Assembly (NCBI GenBank): GCA_002482715.1
Contig: DLGN01000324.1
Location: 4,711-16,615 of the forward strand
Source: Oxalobacteraceae bacterium UBA7693
GTDB lineage: Bacteria; Pseudomonadota; Gammaproteobacteria; Burkholderiales; Burkholderiaceae_D
DNA: 11,905 nt
Direction of reading: 5' to 3'
Shown here: positions 6,159-11,905 of the stretch, piece after piece
Position numbering within the stretch: position 1 is the first letter of the stretch
Layout: each line of letters begins with the position of its first letter
Program-made: the position numbers and the translations under genes
The notes under the pieces: model-generated
The model's input: the letters and a program-made list of their open reading frames with translations, nothing else
What the model was told of the DNA's origin: nothing
The model's database searches: none

Positions 6159-6505
6159 TATGCGTCTCCTCGTCGATAAGATTCGAGATAATTCTTTAAG
6201 ATTGCTGTCGCACCTTCTGGTGCAGTTTCATTCGTGATATGTCGGAAAATGTGGTGTAGTCTATCCAATCGCTGCTCCTGCGCAGCGCTATCTACTGGAT
6301 TTTCTGTTGTCTGCGTCTCTTCCTCATCTGTGTTCAATAAGGGCAGGTGATGAATTTCATGATGTGCCATTGCCTTGAGCATTGCCGCGCTTAATGCGGT
6401 TCCAGCAGGTAATAAGACGTGACCTTGTTTATCTAGTAGGTCTTCAGCCAAGATGGCGCCGACACTGATTTTGCTTAATTCAACATAGCGATGTTTCTTA
6501 TTCAT
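6158..6505 (-). CDS. Small partner of HDOD protein, resembling HD-GYP N-terminal accessory domain
   Basis: A 115-residue soluble protein. Residues ~8-57 read VELSKISVGAILAEDLLDKQ, then GHVLLPAGTALSAAML, then a short helix and HHLPLL. This follows the pattern 'L..G..lAeDl.d..G.vLLp.Gt.L....l..L....i', which is common as an N-terminal accessory region of HD-GYP phosphodiesterases (DUF3391-like; my recollection, not a search). An acidic, Thr/Gln-rich linker (~58-78) leads to an amphipathic helical tail (RLDRLHHIFRHI, then AILKNYLESYRRG). It starts with ATG 6505 behind AGGAGA (6515-6520) and overlaps the HDOD start by one base (TAATG). The tight coupling suggests a two-subunit module, perhaps an HD-GYP-like architecture split in two. 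No catalytic residues are apparent. Confidence 0.75.
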   Translation of the reverse strand: MNKKHRYVELSKISVGAILAEDLLDKQGHVLLPAGTALSAAMLKAMAHHEIHHLPLLNTDEEETQTTENPVDSAAQEQRLDRLHHIFRHITNETAPEGATAILKNYLESYRRGDA

Positions 6506-6679
6506 GATGAAAAATCTCCTAAGTAAATAGTGTAATGATTTTTACGTTGAAAAATGAAACATTGTTGTAATTAAGCGAGATAGTTAAGAATCAAGTGATT
6601 TCCTTGATTAGGTCACTTCACAAAGACTGGCAGATTCTGATGAATTCTAGCATTGCTAGGCGGCTTTCATTGGAATTTG

Positions 6680-6720
6680 ATCTGCCACTTTGATTGGGGG
6701 AATTTTTCAAGGTGGCAGAT
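6680..6720. repeat. Long imperfect hairpin downstream of the His-rich gene
   Basis: ATCTGCCACTTTGA (6680-6693) pairs with TCAAGGTGGCAGAT (6707-6720), 14 bp with one G.T pair and a 13-nt loop, 16 bp past the 3' end of the His-rich gene. A U-run is missing on the minus strand, so it is at best a non-canonical terminator; mRNA-end protection is another option. The octamer GGCAGATT in the right arm recurs at 6629-6636 and 6730-6737. Confidence 0.7.
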
Positions 6721-6736
6721 TTTGCAGACGGCAGAT

Positions 6737-7162
6737 TTACCAATTTCTTGGGTTGCCATTGTGGTGTCGAGGATGATGTTCGTGCCGATGTGGTCGCTCG
6801 TTGATTCTATAGTGAGGACGAGGATAGCGACGTTCAATATAACGGTGTTCGTAATAGGGTGTTGCGGTACTTAGTTGAATGGGAATTCCACCGATATGGG
6901 TATTGATCGCAATCGGCAAGCGAATACCAGAGTGCCAACGTGAACCTTCAAGCCAGAACCAGGTTTTTGAGTGCGGCGAAAAATATGCGCGATGGTGCGG
7001 GTAGTAAATATGCTGATATGTCGACTGATGACCTCGGTGTCTTACTTCACCTTGATCATAGCGATAGTGGTGACGGTCACTTGCCTGCGCGGCGATACTG
7101 AACGTCGCGCTGCAGATGCAGATCATACTGAACAGCACATTCTTAAAGCGGGTGATTGTCAT
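6737..7162 (-). CDS. Exported His/Arg-rich protein of unknown function
   Basis: A 141-residue protein. Residues 1-27 are a Sec signal peptide (basic MTITRFK, hydrophobic VLFSMICICSATFSIA, cleavage after AQA-27). The mature part of about 114 residues has 18 His and many Arg, Tyr and Pro. Its centre reads IYYPHHRAYFSPHSKTWFWL, then EGSRWHSGIRLPIAI, and further on LSTATPYYEHRYIERRYP. I recall small secreted proteobacterial proteins with the same order (YYP, Y.., W(F/Y)W.(D/E)G..W..(S/G)..LP, TPY.EH), but I know no function for them. The His/Arg/Pro-rich tail (~110-141) suggests metal or polyanion binding; this is inference. The ATG at 7162 has a strong AAGGAG ribosome site, and the gene stands alone. 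It is divergent from the DUF349 gene. Confidence 0.82.
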   Translation of the reverse strand: MTITRFKNVLFSMICICSATFSIAAQASDRHHYRYDQGEVRHRGHQSTYQHIYYPHHRAYFSPHSKTWFWLEGSRWHSGIRLPIAINTHIGGIPIQLSTATPYYEHRYIERRYPRPHYRINERPHRHEHHPRHHNGNPRNW

Positions 7163-7283
7163 GATTGACTCCTTTACGTAGTAAGTAGGTCAATAACGAA
7201 ATCGCGTGCATCTGGAGGACACAGGCATAAGATGAAATTGCAACAAGATGTTTCAGTTGGAAGTGATTAAGTGGCTTAAATTC

Positions 7284-7305
7284 AAATCTTCTTGAAATCT
7301 TCTTG
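7284..7305. repeat. 11-bp tandem direct repeat
   Basis: AAATCTTCTTG occurs twice without a gap (7284-7294 and 7295-7305) in the divergent promoter gap. The junction forms TTGAAA, a -35-like hexamer. An 11-bp period puts both copies on nearly the same helix face, which would suit cooperative binding of a regulator, but chance duplication is possible. Confidence 0.7.
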
Positions 7306-7326
7306 CTTTGTTTGCATGATCAAATT

Positions 7327-7356
7327 TTGCGGAATGATCCTAAGTCTTGTTATCAT
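7327..7356 (+). promoter_or_regulatory. Candidate promoter of the DUF349 gene (extended -10)
   Basis: TATCAT (7351-7356) preceded by TGT (7348-7350) makes an extended -10 element, with TTGCGG (7327-7332) 18 bp upstream. A start near 7363 gives a leader of about 32 nt. A second possibility is TTGAAA (7292-7297) with CATGAT (7315-7320) at 17 bp. Both are visual matches only. Confidence 0.45.
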
Positions 7357-7394
7357 GGGCGTTTCTCCCTTTGCAGACATCCTAAATTATCGTT

Positions 7395-9914
7395 ATGTTT
7401 GAATTTTTATCTAAATTAGTTTCACGAAAGTCTGTTAACCCATCAACAGAACAAGTTGCGGCACAAATACTGCAAAAAAACCAACTTGTGGAGGATAAAC
7501 AAAAAACTAAAGAGCAAGAACGTCAAGTTTACCTTCAGAGAATTACTACAAGCTTAAACAACGAAGAGGCATTGCTCAGCTTATTAGCAGGCTGTGATTT
7601 TGCAGATGGCCGTTATCTTGCAGCGCAGTCCATTGTGACACCTGCTTATCTAGAACGCGCTTTGCAGCTTGTACGCAATATTGATAAGCGCGCAGCCAAA
7701 TTAATGCAGGCACGTCTTGATGACATTCAAGCACAGGAACAAACGCAACAAGCGGCCTTGAGCCTTTTGCAGCAAGCTGACTCTTTGTTGTCTCAAGAGC
7801 TGGTTTTGGCAAATCAGTTGATTGATTTAGATAAGCAATTTGCTCAGCTCAAGGCCGTTTCTGCAGAAATGTCGCGTAATTTTGAATCGAAGCGCAATGC
7901 ATTGCAGCAACGCATGAATGCACAGCTCACATTGCAAAGAGAGCTTTTACAGTTGATGCAAGAAATTGATCAACAAGCATCGCAAACATCTTTGGACTAC
8001 GAAGCAACGATGCAACGATGGAAAAATCTACTGCAAACCTCGCATGATCATCCTTTAGCAGGTGGACTGCCTAAGCATTTATTGCTTGATGCGCAAAAGA
8101 AATTAAATCATTTCGAAGCGACGTACAAAGCGTCGCAACAAGTGGCGGCTTTTACTGATCCTGATTCGTCTCCGCAACAAGAAAATGTAGGAATCGACAC
8201 GGTGCAAGGCGTGACGACCGAGCAAACGAATAGCTCTGATGCTGACCGTACGACTACGAAGGCGCATTCTGTCACTAAGTCAAAATCAAGCAAGCAAGCC
8301 GCACCGTTTGTGCAAATGAATTTGACACAAATTGAACAATTCATCACGCAGCTCGAAAATGCATTGGGTGAGGGGAAATTGCATGTGGCGCGTCAGATTG
8401 AACGTGATTTGCGGCATGTCGATGTTAAGCAATTTGACCAACGATCTTCGTTAAGTGCCGATTTGAAAGAGCGTTTAATAGCGGCACGAAATCAACTGAC
8501 GCATTGGATGTCTTTGGCAAAGTGGAGTGGCGATGTTTCTCGCGACGAATTGATCAAAACCGCTGAGCAGTTGACGTCTTTAAGTTTGACCCCGCAGGAA
8601 ATTGTTGAAACTGTTTCGGCTCTGCGAGATCAGTGGCGGCAAATGGATAGCAGTAGTGGCGGTGCACCGAAAGAATTATGGTTACGCTTTGATGCCGCTT
8701 GTAGTGCGGTGTATGCGCCAGCGGCACAGCACTTTCAAGCACAAGCTGAGCTACGTAAAGGCAATTTGGCTCAGGCAGAAGCGCTGCTGGCAAAATGCGT
8801 GAATGATGTTCAGCAAGCGTTAAATAATCTGAACGATTGGAAATCCTTGCATGCCAAGATCTTTGAGATGCAACAAGGCTGGAAAAAGATAGGGCAGTTA
8901 GATCGTAAGGAAAAAGCGCGTTTAGATCGAGACTTTGATCAGCTCCTCAATTCTTTAAAAGCACCATTGGCGCAAAGACAGTCAGAAGAAGTGCAGTCTC
9001 GCGAGAAAATGATTGCGGAAGTACTTGCTTTGGATAGCGCGCAAAAATCTTCGATTGATCAATTGCGTAGCATACAGCAGCGCTGGCAAATACAAGCAGC
9101 ATCGGTTCCATTGCCACGTAAAGATGAACAGATGCTGTGGGAGCGCTTTCGCGCTGCATGTGATGGTGTGTTTGAGAAAAAACGTGCGTTTGCTGAATCT
9201 GCCGATTTGCAGCGACTTAGTAATCTTGAAGCAAAACAAGTTATTTGTGACGAACTAGCAAATGTGAATACAAGCGACCGCGCACTACTGCGTAATGTGA
9301 TCGACAAGGCAAATGCCAATTGGAAATCGATAGGTTATGTACCACGTGCACATGAACAGAAAATTGAACAGGAATTTCAGAGCCAATTATTGCGATTGAA
9401 AGATCTAATGTACTCGTTGCAAACGCAGGAACTTCAGCAAAAATCCCAACAATTCATACAAGCAGTGGCGCTTTGTCAAAAGTTAGAATTCACTTTGATG
9501 CAAGGCGGCGACTCGTCACAAATTGATCAAGTGAAGCAAGAATGGGAATCCATTCAACTGCGTGGCACGAAGTTGGGTAAGGTGATTCAATCACGATTTG
9601 CACGTGCTACGAATCTACCGGTAGAGGCATGGCCGCAGTTTGAGCAGGAATCGGGAGACAATGTGCCTCGTTGGGATGAGCTATGCTTGCATCTAGAAAT
9701 TTTGCTGGGCATTGAGAGCCCAGCCGAATTGGCGAGAGAGCGTTTGAAGAAACAAGTGGAGGTCTTACAACAAGCGCTCAAGAGCGGCGGTGATCAGCAG
9801 CAGATACAGAGCTTGTTAATGACAATGCTGGATTTACCTGTACATCAAACTGCTTTGCGCGACGCACGATTGCAGGCCTTGTTGGGCAAAATTGATGCGA
9901 GCTATTTTGCTTAA
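7395..9914 (+). CDS. Large DUF349 repeat protein, coiled-coil, cytoplasmic
   Basis: An 839-residue, almost wholly helical, Gln-rich protein with no signal peptide or membrane segment. Residues ~1-250 are charged coiled coil. A Ser/Thr-rich flexible linker (~252-303) follows. The rest is a series of DUF349-like three-helix units, each centred on a conserved Trp: W414 (RDQWRQM), W496 (QQGWKKIGQLDRKEKARL), W564 (QQRWQIQAASVPLPRKD, then LWERFRAACDGVFEKKR), W643 (NANWKSIGYVPRAHEQ) and W717 (KQEWESIQLRG). These sit 68 to 82 residues apart. The best copies match the family pattern 'W..iG.VPR..e..LW.RF..Ac..ff'. The function of DUF349 proteins is not established. The ATG at 7395 lacks a clear Shine-Dalgarno, so translation may be weak or near-leaderless. 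Maleylacetoacetate isomerase follows after 33 bp, probably in one operon. Confidence 0.88.
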   Translation: MFEFLSKLVSRKSVNPSTEQVAAQILQKNQLVEDKQKTKEQERQVYLQRITTSLNNEEALLSLLAGCDFADGRYLAAQSIVTPAYLERALQLVRNIDKRAAKLMQARLDDIQAQEQTQQAALSLLQQADSLLSQELVLANQLIDLDKQFAQLKAVSAEMSRNFESKRNALQQRMNAQLTLQRELLQLMQEIDQQASQTSLDYEATMQRWKNLLQTSHDHPLAGGLPKHLLLDAQKKLNHFEATYKASQQVAAFTDPDSSPQQENVGIDTVQGVTTEQTNSSDADRTTTKAHSVTKSKSSKQAAPFVQMNLTQIEQFITQLENALGEGKLHVARQIERDLRHVDVKQFDQRSSLSADLKERLIAARNQLTHWMSLAKWSGDVSRDELIKTAEQLTSLSLTPQEIVETVSALRDQWRQMDSSSGGAPKELWLRFDAACSAVYAPAAQHFQAQAELRKGNLAQAEALLAKCVNDVQQALNNLNDWKSLHAKIFEMQQGWKKIGQLDRKEKARLDRDFDQLLNSLKAPLAQRQSEEVQSREKMIAEVLALDSAQKSSIDQLRSIQQRWQIQAASVPLPRKDEQMLWERFRAACDGVFEKKRAFAESADLQRLSNLEAKQVICDELANVNTSDRALLRNVIDKANANWKSIGYVPRAHEQKIEQEFQSQLLRLKDLMYSLQTQELQQKSQQFIQAVALCQKLEFTLMQGGDSSQIDQVKQEWESIQLRGTKLGKVIQSRFARATNLPVEAWPQFEQESGDNVPRWDELCLHLEILLGIESPAELARERLKKQVEVLQQALKSGGDQQQIQSLLMTMLDLPVHQTALRDARLQALLGKIDASYFA

Positions 9915-9935
9915 GCAATCATTTGAGACGTATTG

Positions 9936-9942
9936 AAAAGGA
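9936..9942 (+). promoter_or_regulatory. Ribosome binding site that fixes the isomerase start at 9948
   Basis: AAAAGGA ends 5 nt before ATG 9948. The longer frame from TTG 9933 would place this site inside the coding sequence and add MKRIN ahead of the family's normal N-terminus (MQLYGYFRSS), so it is rejected. Confidence 0.85.
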
Positions 9943-9947
9943 TAAAT

Positions 9948-10604
9948 ATGCAGTTATATGGTTATTTTCGAAGCTCAGCCTCTTATCGAGTGAGGATCGC
10001 GCTGAACTTGAAAGGTTTAAGTTACGAGCAAGTGGCTGTGCATTTGGTCAAAAATGGTGGTGAACAGTTTTCTGAGTCTTTTCGATCGATTAATCCGGAA
10101 GGACTTGTGCCAGCGTTGATTGATGAACATGATGGTGATCAAATTGCATTGAGCCAATCACTCGCCATCATTGAATATTTGGAAGAAAAGTATTCATCAC
10201 CGGCCTTGTTACCGACAAATATCGCTGATCGTGCTTACGTGCGTGCTTTGTGTTTGTCGATTGCTTGCGATATACATCCTGTCAATAATTTGCGTATCTT
10301 GAAGTATTTGAGCGCAAACTTTGGCGTGAGTGATGAGCAAAAAAATGCATGGTATCGTCATTGGTGCGAGCTTGGTTTGCAGGTGATCGAAGATCGATTG
10401 AAGAGCGATTCGCGACGAGGCAATTTTTGTTTTGGCGATCAGCCAGGGCTGGCAGAATGCTTCTTGATACCGCAGATTTATAATGCACAGAGATTTCAAT
10501 GTGATCTGAGTGCCATGCCAATCATTTTGGAAATAAATCAGCGCTGTCTTGCGTTACCGGCGTTTCAGCAAGCAGCACCTGCTAATCAGCCCGATGCAGA
10601 ATGA
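9948..10604 (+). CDS. maiA: Maleylacetoacetate isomerase (zeta-class glutathione S-transferase)
   Basis: A 218-residue soluble GST-fold enzyme that would use glutathione to isomerise maleylacetoacetate to fumarylacetoacetate in tyrosine/homogentisate breakdown; close relatives act on maleylpyruvate. The N-terminal thioredoxin-like domain shows the zeta signature FRSSASYRVRIALNLKGL (residues 7-24) with candidate catalytic S9-S10. The eukaryotic-type Cys of SSC is Ala here, as in many bacterial members. The GSH-binding elements are NPEGLVPAL (49-57) and LSQSLAIIEYLEEKY (Q70-S71). The helical C-terminal domain shows CDIHPVNNLRIL and a late FCFGDQPGLAECFLIPQIYN. The length matches the family. No homogentisate dioxygenase or fumarylacetoacetase is present; the upstream neighbour is the DUF349 gene, 33 bp away. 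It ends at TGA 10602-10604, directly before a terminator. Confidence 0.9.
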   Translation: MQLYGYFRSSASYRVRIALNLKGLSYEQVAVHLVKNGGEQFSESFRSINPEGLVPALIDEHDGDQIALSQSLAIIEYLEEKYSSPALLPTNIADRAYVRALCLSIACDIHPVNNLRILKYLSANFGVSDEQKNAWYRHWCELGLQVIEDRLKSDSRRGNFCFGDQPGLAECFLIPQIYNAQRFQCDLSAMPIILEINQRCLALPAFQQAAPANQPDAE

Positions 10605-10606
10605 AG

Positions 10607-10633
10607 AAAAGCCAGGAAATTCCTGGCTTTTTT
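10607..10633 (+). terminator. Rho-independent terminator after maleylacetoacetate isomerase
   Basis: AAAAGCCAGG (10607-10616) and CCTGGCTTTT (10622-10631) form a 10-bp stem around AAATT, with the T-run continuing to 10633. It begins 2 nt after the isomerase stop codon. The reverse strand has four T after the stem, so it may weakly serve the convergent response-regulator gene as well. Confidence 0.92.
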
Positions 10634-10689
10634 AATTTTTCTGCTATCGATAATTTGCCATCATGAAGAAGCAAATAGTCGCTTTGGAT

Positions 10690-11325
10690 TTAGTTTGGTA
10701 AGGAATCTTTGTCTGTATCTGAATCTAAAACTTCATTTAACATGCTGATCAAAATGGAACGTGTTAATTTAGATTTGGTCGCATAGCCATCAATCGCATA
10801 GTTTCCCATGATGTTTTCTTTTGCGTACCCAGGTTGCCCCGTTCTTAATACGATGCGCAAATTTTTTCGTGATAGATCGTCACGTAAGATATTGACCAGT
10901 TTTAAGCCTGCGTCAACGGTTTCCATCACCACATCGAGAAGGATCAGAGAAGTATCAGGATGATTTTCTGCGACTTCTTGTGCTTCTTTCGCTGAAAAAG
11001 CATGCAGAAATTCGAGTGGCTTCCCGTGGATTTCAACTCCGCTGAGCGCTAACACCGTGGTGTCGTGCACATTGTTGTCATCGTCTGCAATGAGAATTTT
11101 CCAGGGAGATATGCTTGCTTTATCTGAACTGTTTTCATCACCCTCGGTAAGGAAAACAATATTGTCGTCATTATCATCGTCTGATAAGAAGATGTTTTCA
11201 CCGACCGTATCTGAAAAGAAAGTGATACTAGCTCTGCCACCTTGTATCGCACCATGCCGATTCGAAAGAGCACGCAATTTGTGCGAATTCCAGTCGGGCT
11301 GTTTACTGCTATGGCGAGTTTCCAT
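10690..11325 (-). CDS. Receiver-only response regulator, DUF3369-family type
   Basis: A 211-residue protein with an acidic N-terminal extension (1-75, including SDDDNDDNIVFL) and one receiver domain (76-200). The strand WKILIADDDNNVHD supplies the acidic pair D81-D82. The phospho-acceptor is D131 (SLILLDVVMETVDAGLKL), with T162 (RIVLRTGQPGY) and K184 (ATKSKLT). The sequence closely follows the receiver of DUF3369-type regulators, which normally continue into DUF3369 and HD-GYP or another output. Here the chain ends soon after the receiver, so no output domain is present. It is probably a phosphate-accepting adaptor for an unseen kinase or effector; no kinase gene is next to it. The ATG at 11325 has AGGGAG 6 nt upstream. 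A longer reading from TTG 11397 is rejected because it runs through a good promoter (11369-11397). Confidence 0.88.
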   Translation of the reverse strand: METRHSSKQPDWNSHKLRALSNRHGAIQGGRASITFFSDTVGENIFLSDDDNDDNIVFLTEGDENSSDKASISPWKILIADDDNNVHDTTVLALSGVEIHGKPLEFLHAFSAKEAQEVAENHPDTSLILLDVVMETVDAGLKLVNILRDDLSRKNLRIVLRTGQPGYAKENIMGNYAIDGYATKSKLTRSILISMLNEVLDSDTDKDSLPN

Positions 11326-11331
11326 CAGTAG

Positions 11332-11337
11332 CTCCCT
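11332..11337 (-). promoter_or_regulatory. Ribosome binding site that fixes the response-regulator start
   Basis: AGGGAG on the minus strand lies 6 nt ahead of ATG 11325. The 24 extra residues of the longer TTG reading have no such site, and the TTG itself falls in the predicted -35 box. Confidence 0.8.
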
Positions 11338-11368
11338 GAACGTGGATGTTTTTACAAACTTCAAATTA

Positions 11369-11397
11369 ATAATATGTGATACGCGGTGCAGAAACAA
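11369..11397 (-). promoter_or_regulatory. Candidate sigma-70 promoter of the response regulator
   Basis: On the minus strand TTGTTT (11397-11392) and TATTAT (11374-11369, five of six to consensus) are exactly 17 bp apart. A start near 11362 leaves a leader of about 37 nt before ATG 11325, which agrees with the chosen start. Confidence 0.55.
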
Positions 11398-11609
11398 GTC
11401 CTACCTTGTGAAAAAAGGTGAAATTTGAACAGATTCTACTTTATGCTCAGCGTATGAATATGTTTAAAGGTCTTTTTACTATGCTTGGAGCTTGGCTGAA
11501 TATAAAAAGTTCAGCTTTTGTGGACTTTTTATTGTGTTGTATTGTCTATGTTGCCTTAGTTCGTTTCGTATAATCTGATTGAATCAAGTAATTTTGTTGT
11601 AATCCTTAG

Positions 11610-11629
11610 GAATTGCGCTTTCGCAATTC
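11610..11629 (+). repeat. Perfect hairpin in the leader of the M1-like gene
   Basis: GAATTGCG (11610-11617) and CGCAATTC (11622-11629) enclose a CTTT loop, 22 nt before ATG 11652. If transcription starts from the TATAAT at 11569-11574, the hairpin lies in the mRNA leader. No U-run follows, so it is not a terminator; an effect on translation or mRNA stability is possible. Confidence 0.75.
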
Positions 11630-11651
11630 TGTTAAATGGTGATATTTCGAT

Positions 11652-11905
11652 ATGAAAAAAATTGTAAGCCTCCTATTTTTGCTGAGCGCAATCACTTCGG
11701 TATTTGCTCGTGACTTTTATGTGCGAAATCCAGCGATCGATGTTGAGCGGTATCGGTACTTTATTGATTTAAACGATCAAAATATGCGAATAAAAGTGAA
11801 GGCCTTAGTGAATATCCGCAGTTTACAGAGCGTAAACGAAATTTTGTTGGATTTGGGAGGCGTTGATGCAAGCGGCAAAGGAATGCGCGTTACTGCCGTT
11901 ACTTT
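11652..11905 (+). CDS. Exported protein, N-terminal part, probable M1-family aminopeptidase
   Basis: The frame opens at ATG 11652 and runs past the right edge; 84 full codons are visible. Residues 1-19 are a Sec signal peptide (MKKIVSLLFLLSAITSVFA), cleaved before RDFYV. The mature start reads IDVERYRYFIDLNDQNMRIK, then VKALVNIRSLQSVNEILLDL, then GGVDASGKGMRVTAV. This fits the first beta-domain of M1 (gluzincin) aminopeptidases: 'Y(D/V)..hY.f.i.l.d....i.G.a.v.....l....LDL.....V..V'. The zinc site (HEXXH) would lie far downstream, so the family call rests on the N-terminus alone. Another beta-sandwich secreted protein cannot be excluded. The Shine-Dalgarno is weak (GGTGAT, 9 nt upstream), and a hairpin lies just before it. 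Confidence 0.55.
   Translation, partial: MKKIVSLLFLLSAITSVFARDFYVRNPAIDVERYRYFIDLNDQNMRIKVKALVNIRSLQSVNEILLDLGGVDASGKGMRVTAVT

Larger units (their letters stand above)
11326..11651. other. Divergent intergenic region, response regulator to M1-like gene
   Basis: A 326-bp gap. It contains the response-regulator promoter (11369-11397, minus) and a 39-codon hydrophobic frame of doubtful status (11454-11573, plus). An imperfect 10-bp hairpin (11504-11530, A- and T-rich flanks) could act as a terminator. A perfect TATAAT (11569-11574, plus) has no good -35 at 16-18 bp, and a stable 8-bp hairpin (11610-11629) sits before the next gene. No RNA gene was recognised. Confidence 0.5.

Noticed and set aside
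6584..6604. AATCAAG/CTTGATT inverted repeat as an FNR-type site
   Set aside because: Half-site order and 7-bp spacing differ from TTGAT-N4-ATCAA; too weak to call.
9933..9947. TTG start five codons upstream for maleylacetoacetate isomerase
   Set aside because: It would include the AAAAGGA ribosome site in the coding region; the family normally starts at MQLYGYF, i.e. ATG 9948.
11326..11397. N-terminal extension of the response regulator from TTG 11397
   Set aside because: The TTG lies within a good -35/-10 pair on the same strand, while ATG 11325 has AGGGAG at ideal spacing.

Overview
The window looks like chromosomal DNA from a betaproteobacterium of the order Burkholderiales, probably Oxalobacteraceae and perhaps Undibacterium-like. 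The reasons are a Burkholderiales-type general porin (first strand TLYGILDAG, C-terminal Phe), a large DUF349 protein followed by a zeta-class GST/maleylacetoacetate isomerase, a DUF3369-family receiver, and a moderate, rather A+T-rich base composition. The lineage is inferred from protein style only. No insertion sequence, phage gene, CRISPR array, tRNA or rRNA was seen, and the layout is that of ordinary core/accessory chromosome.

Layout, left to right. (1) 1-877, + strand: the 3' end of a DUF2063 (BufC/HvfC-like) gene followed by a DoxX-family membrane protein. This is the tail of a bufferin-type MNIO cluster whose precursor and MNIO genes would lie off the left edge. (2) 1119-2357, - strand: a GDSL/SGNH esterase lipoprotein, which shares a strong bidirectional terminator (1057-1088) with the preceding operon. 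(3) 2767-4113, + strand: a trimeric general porin, divergent from the esterase across a 409-bp regulatory gap. (4) 4201-6505, - strand: three signalling genes. A 115-residue protein is coupled through a TAATG overlap to an HDOD protein, and after a 110-bp gap that holds a perfect inverted repeat comes a protein with a cNMP-binding domain fused to a GGDEF domain (diguanylate cyclase). (5) 6737-7162, - strand: a small exported His-rich protein. (6) 7395-10604, + strand: an 839-residue DUF349 repeat protein, then maleylacetoacetate isomerase, closed by a clear terminator. (7) 10690-11325, - strand: a receiver-only relative of DUF3369/HD-GYP response regulators. (8) 11652 to the end, + strand: the start of an exported protein that resembles the N-terminal domain of M1 aminopeptidases.

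The main functional theme is intracellular signalling: a cyclic-di-GMP synthase with a nucleotide-binding sensor, an HDOD protein with its own small partner, and an effector-less receiver. The second theme is the cell envelope: porin, lipoprotein esterase, DoxX protein and His-rich secreted protein. Three start codons were corrected from local signals: TTG at 5181, ATG at 9948 and ATG at 11325. I see no convincing new defence or mobile system. The most useful leads are the HDOD/115-residue pair, the 19-bp inverted repeat upstream of the GGDEF gene, the stripped-down DUF3369 receiver, and the edge of the bufferin cluster.
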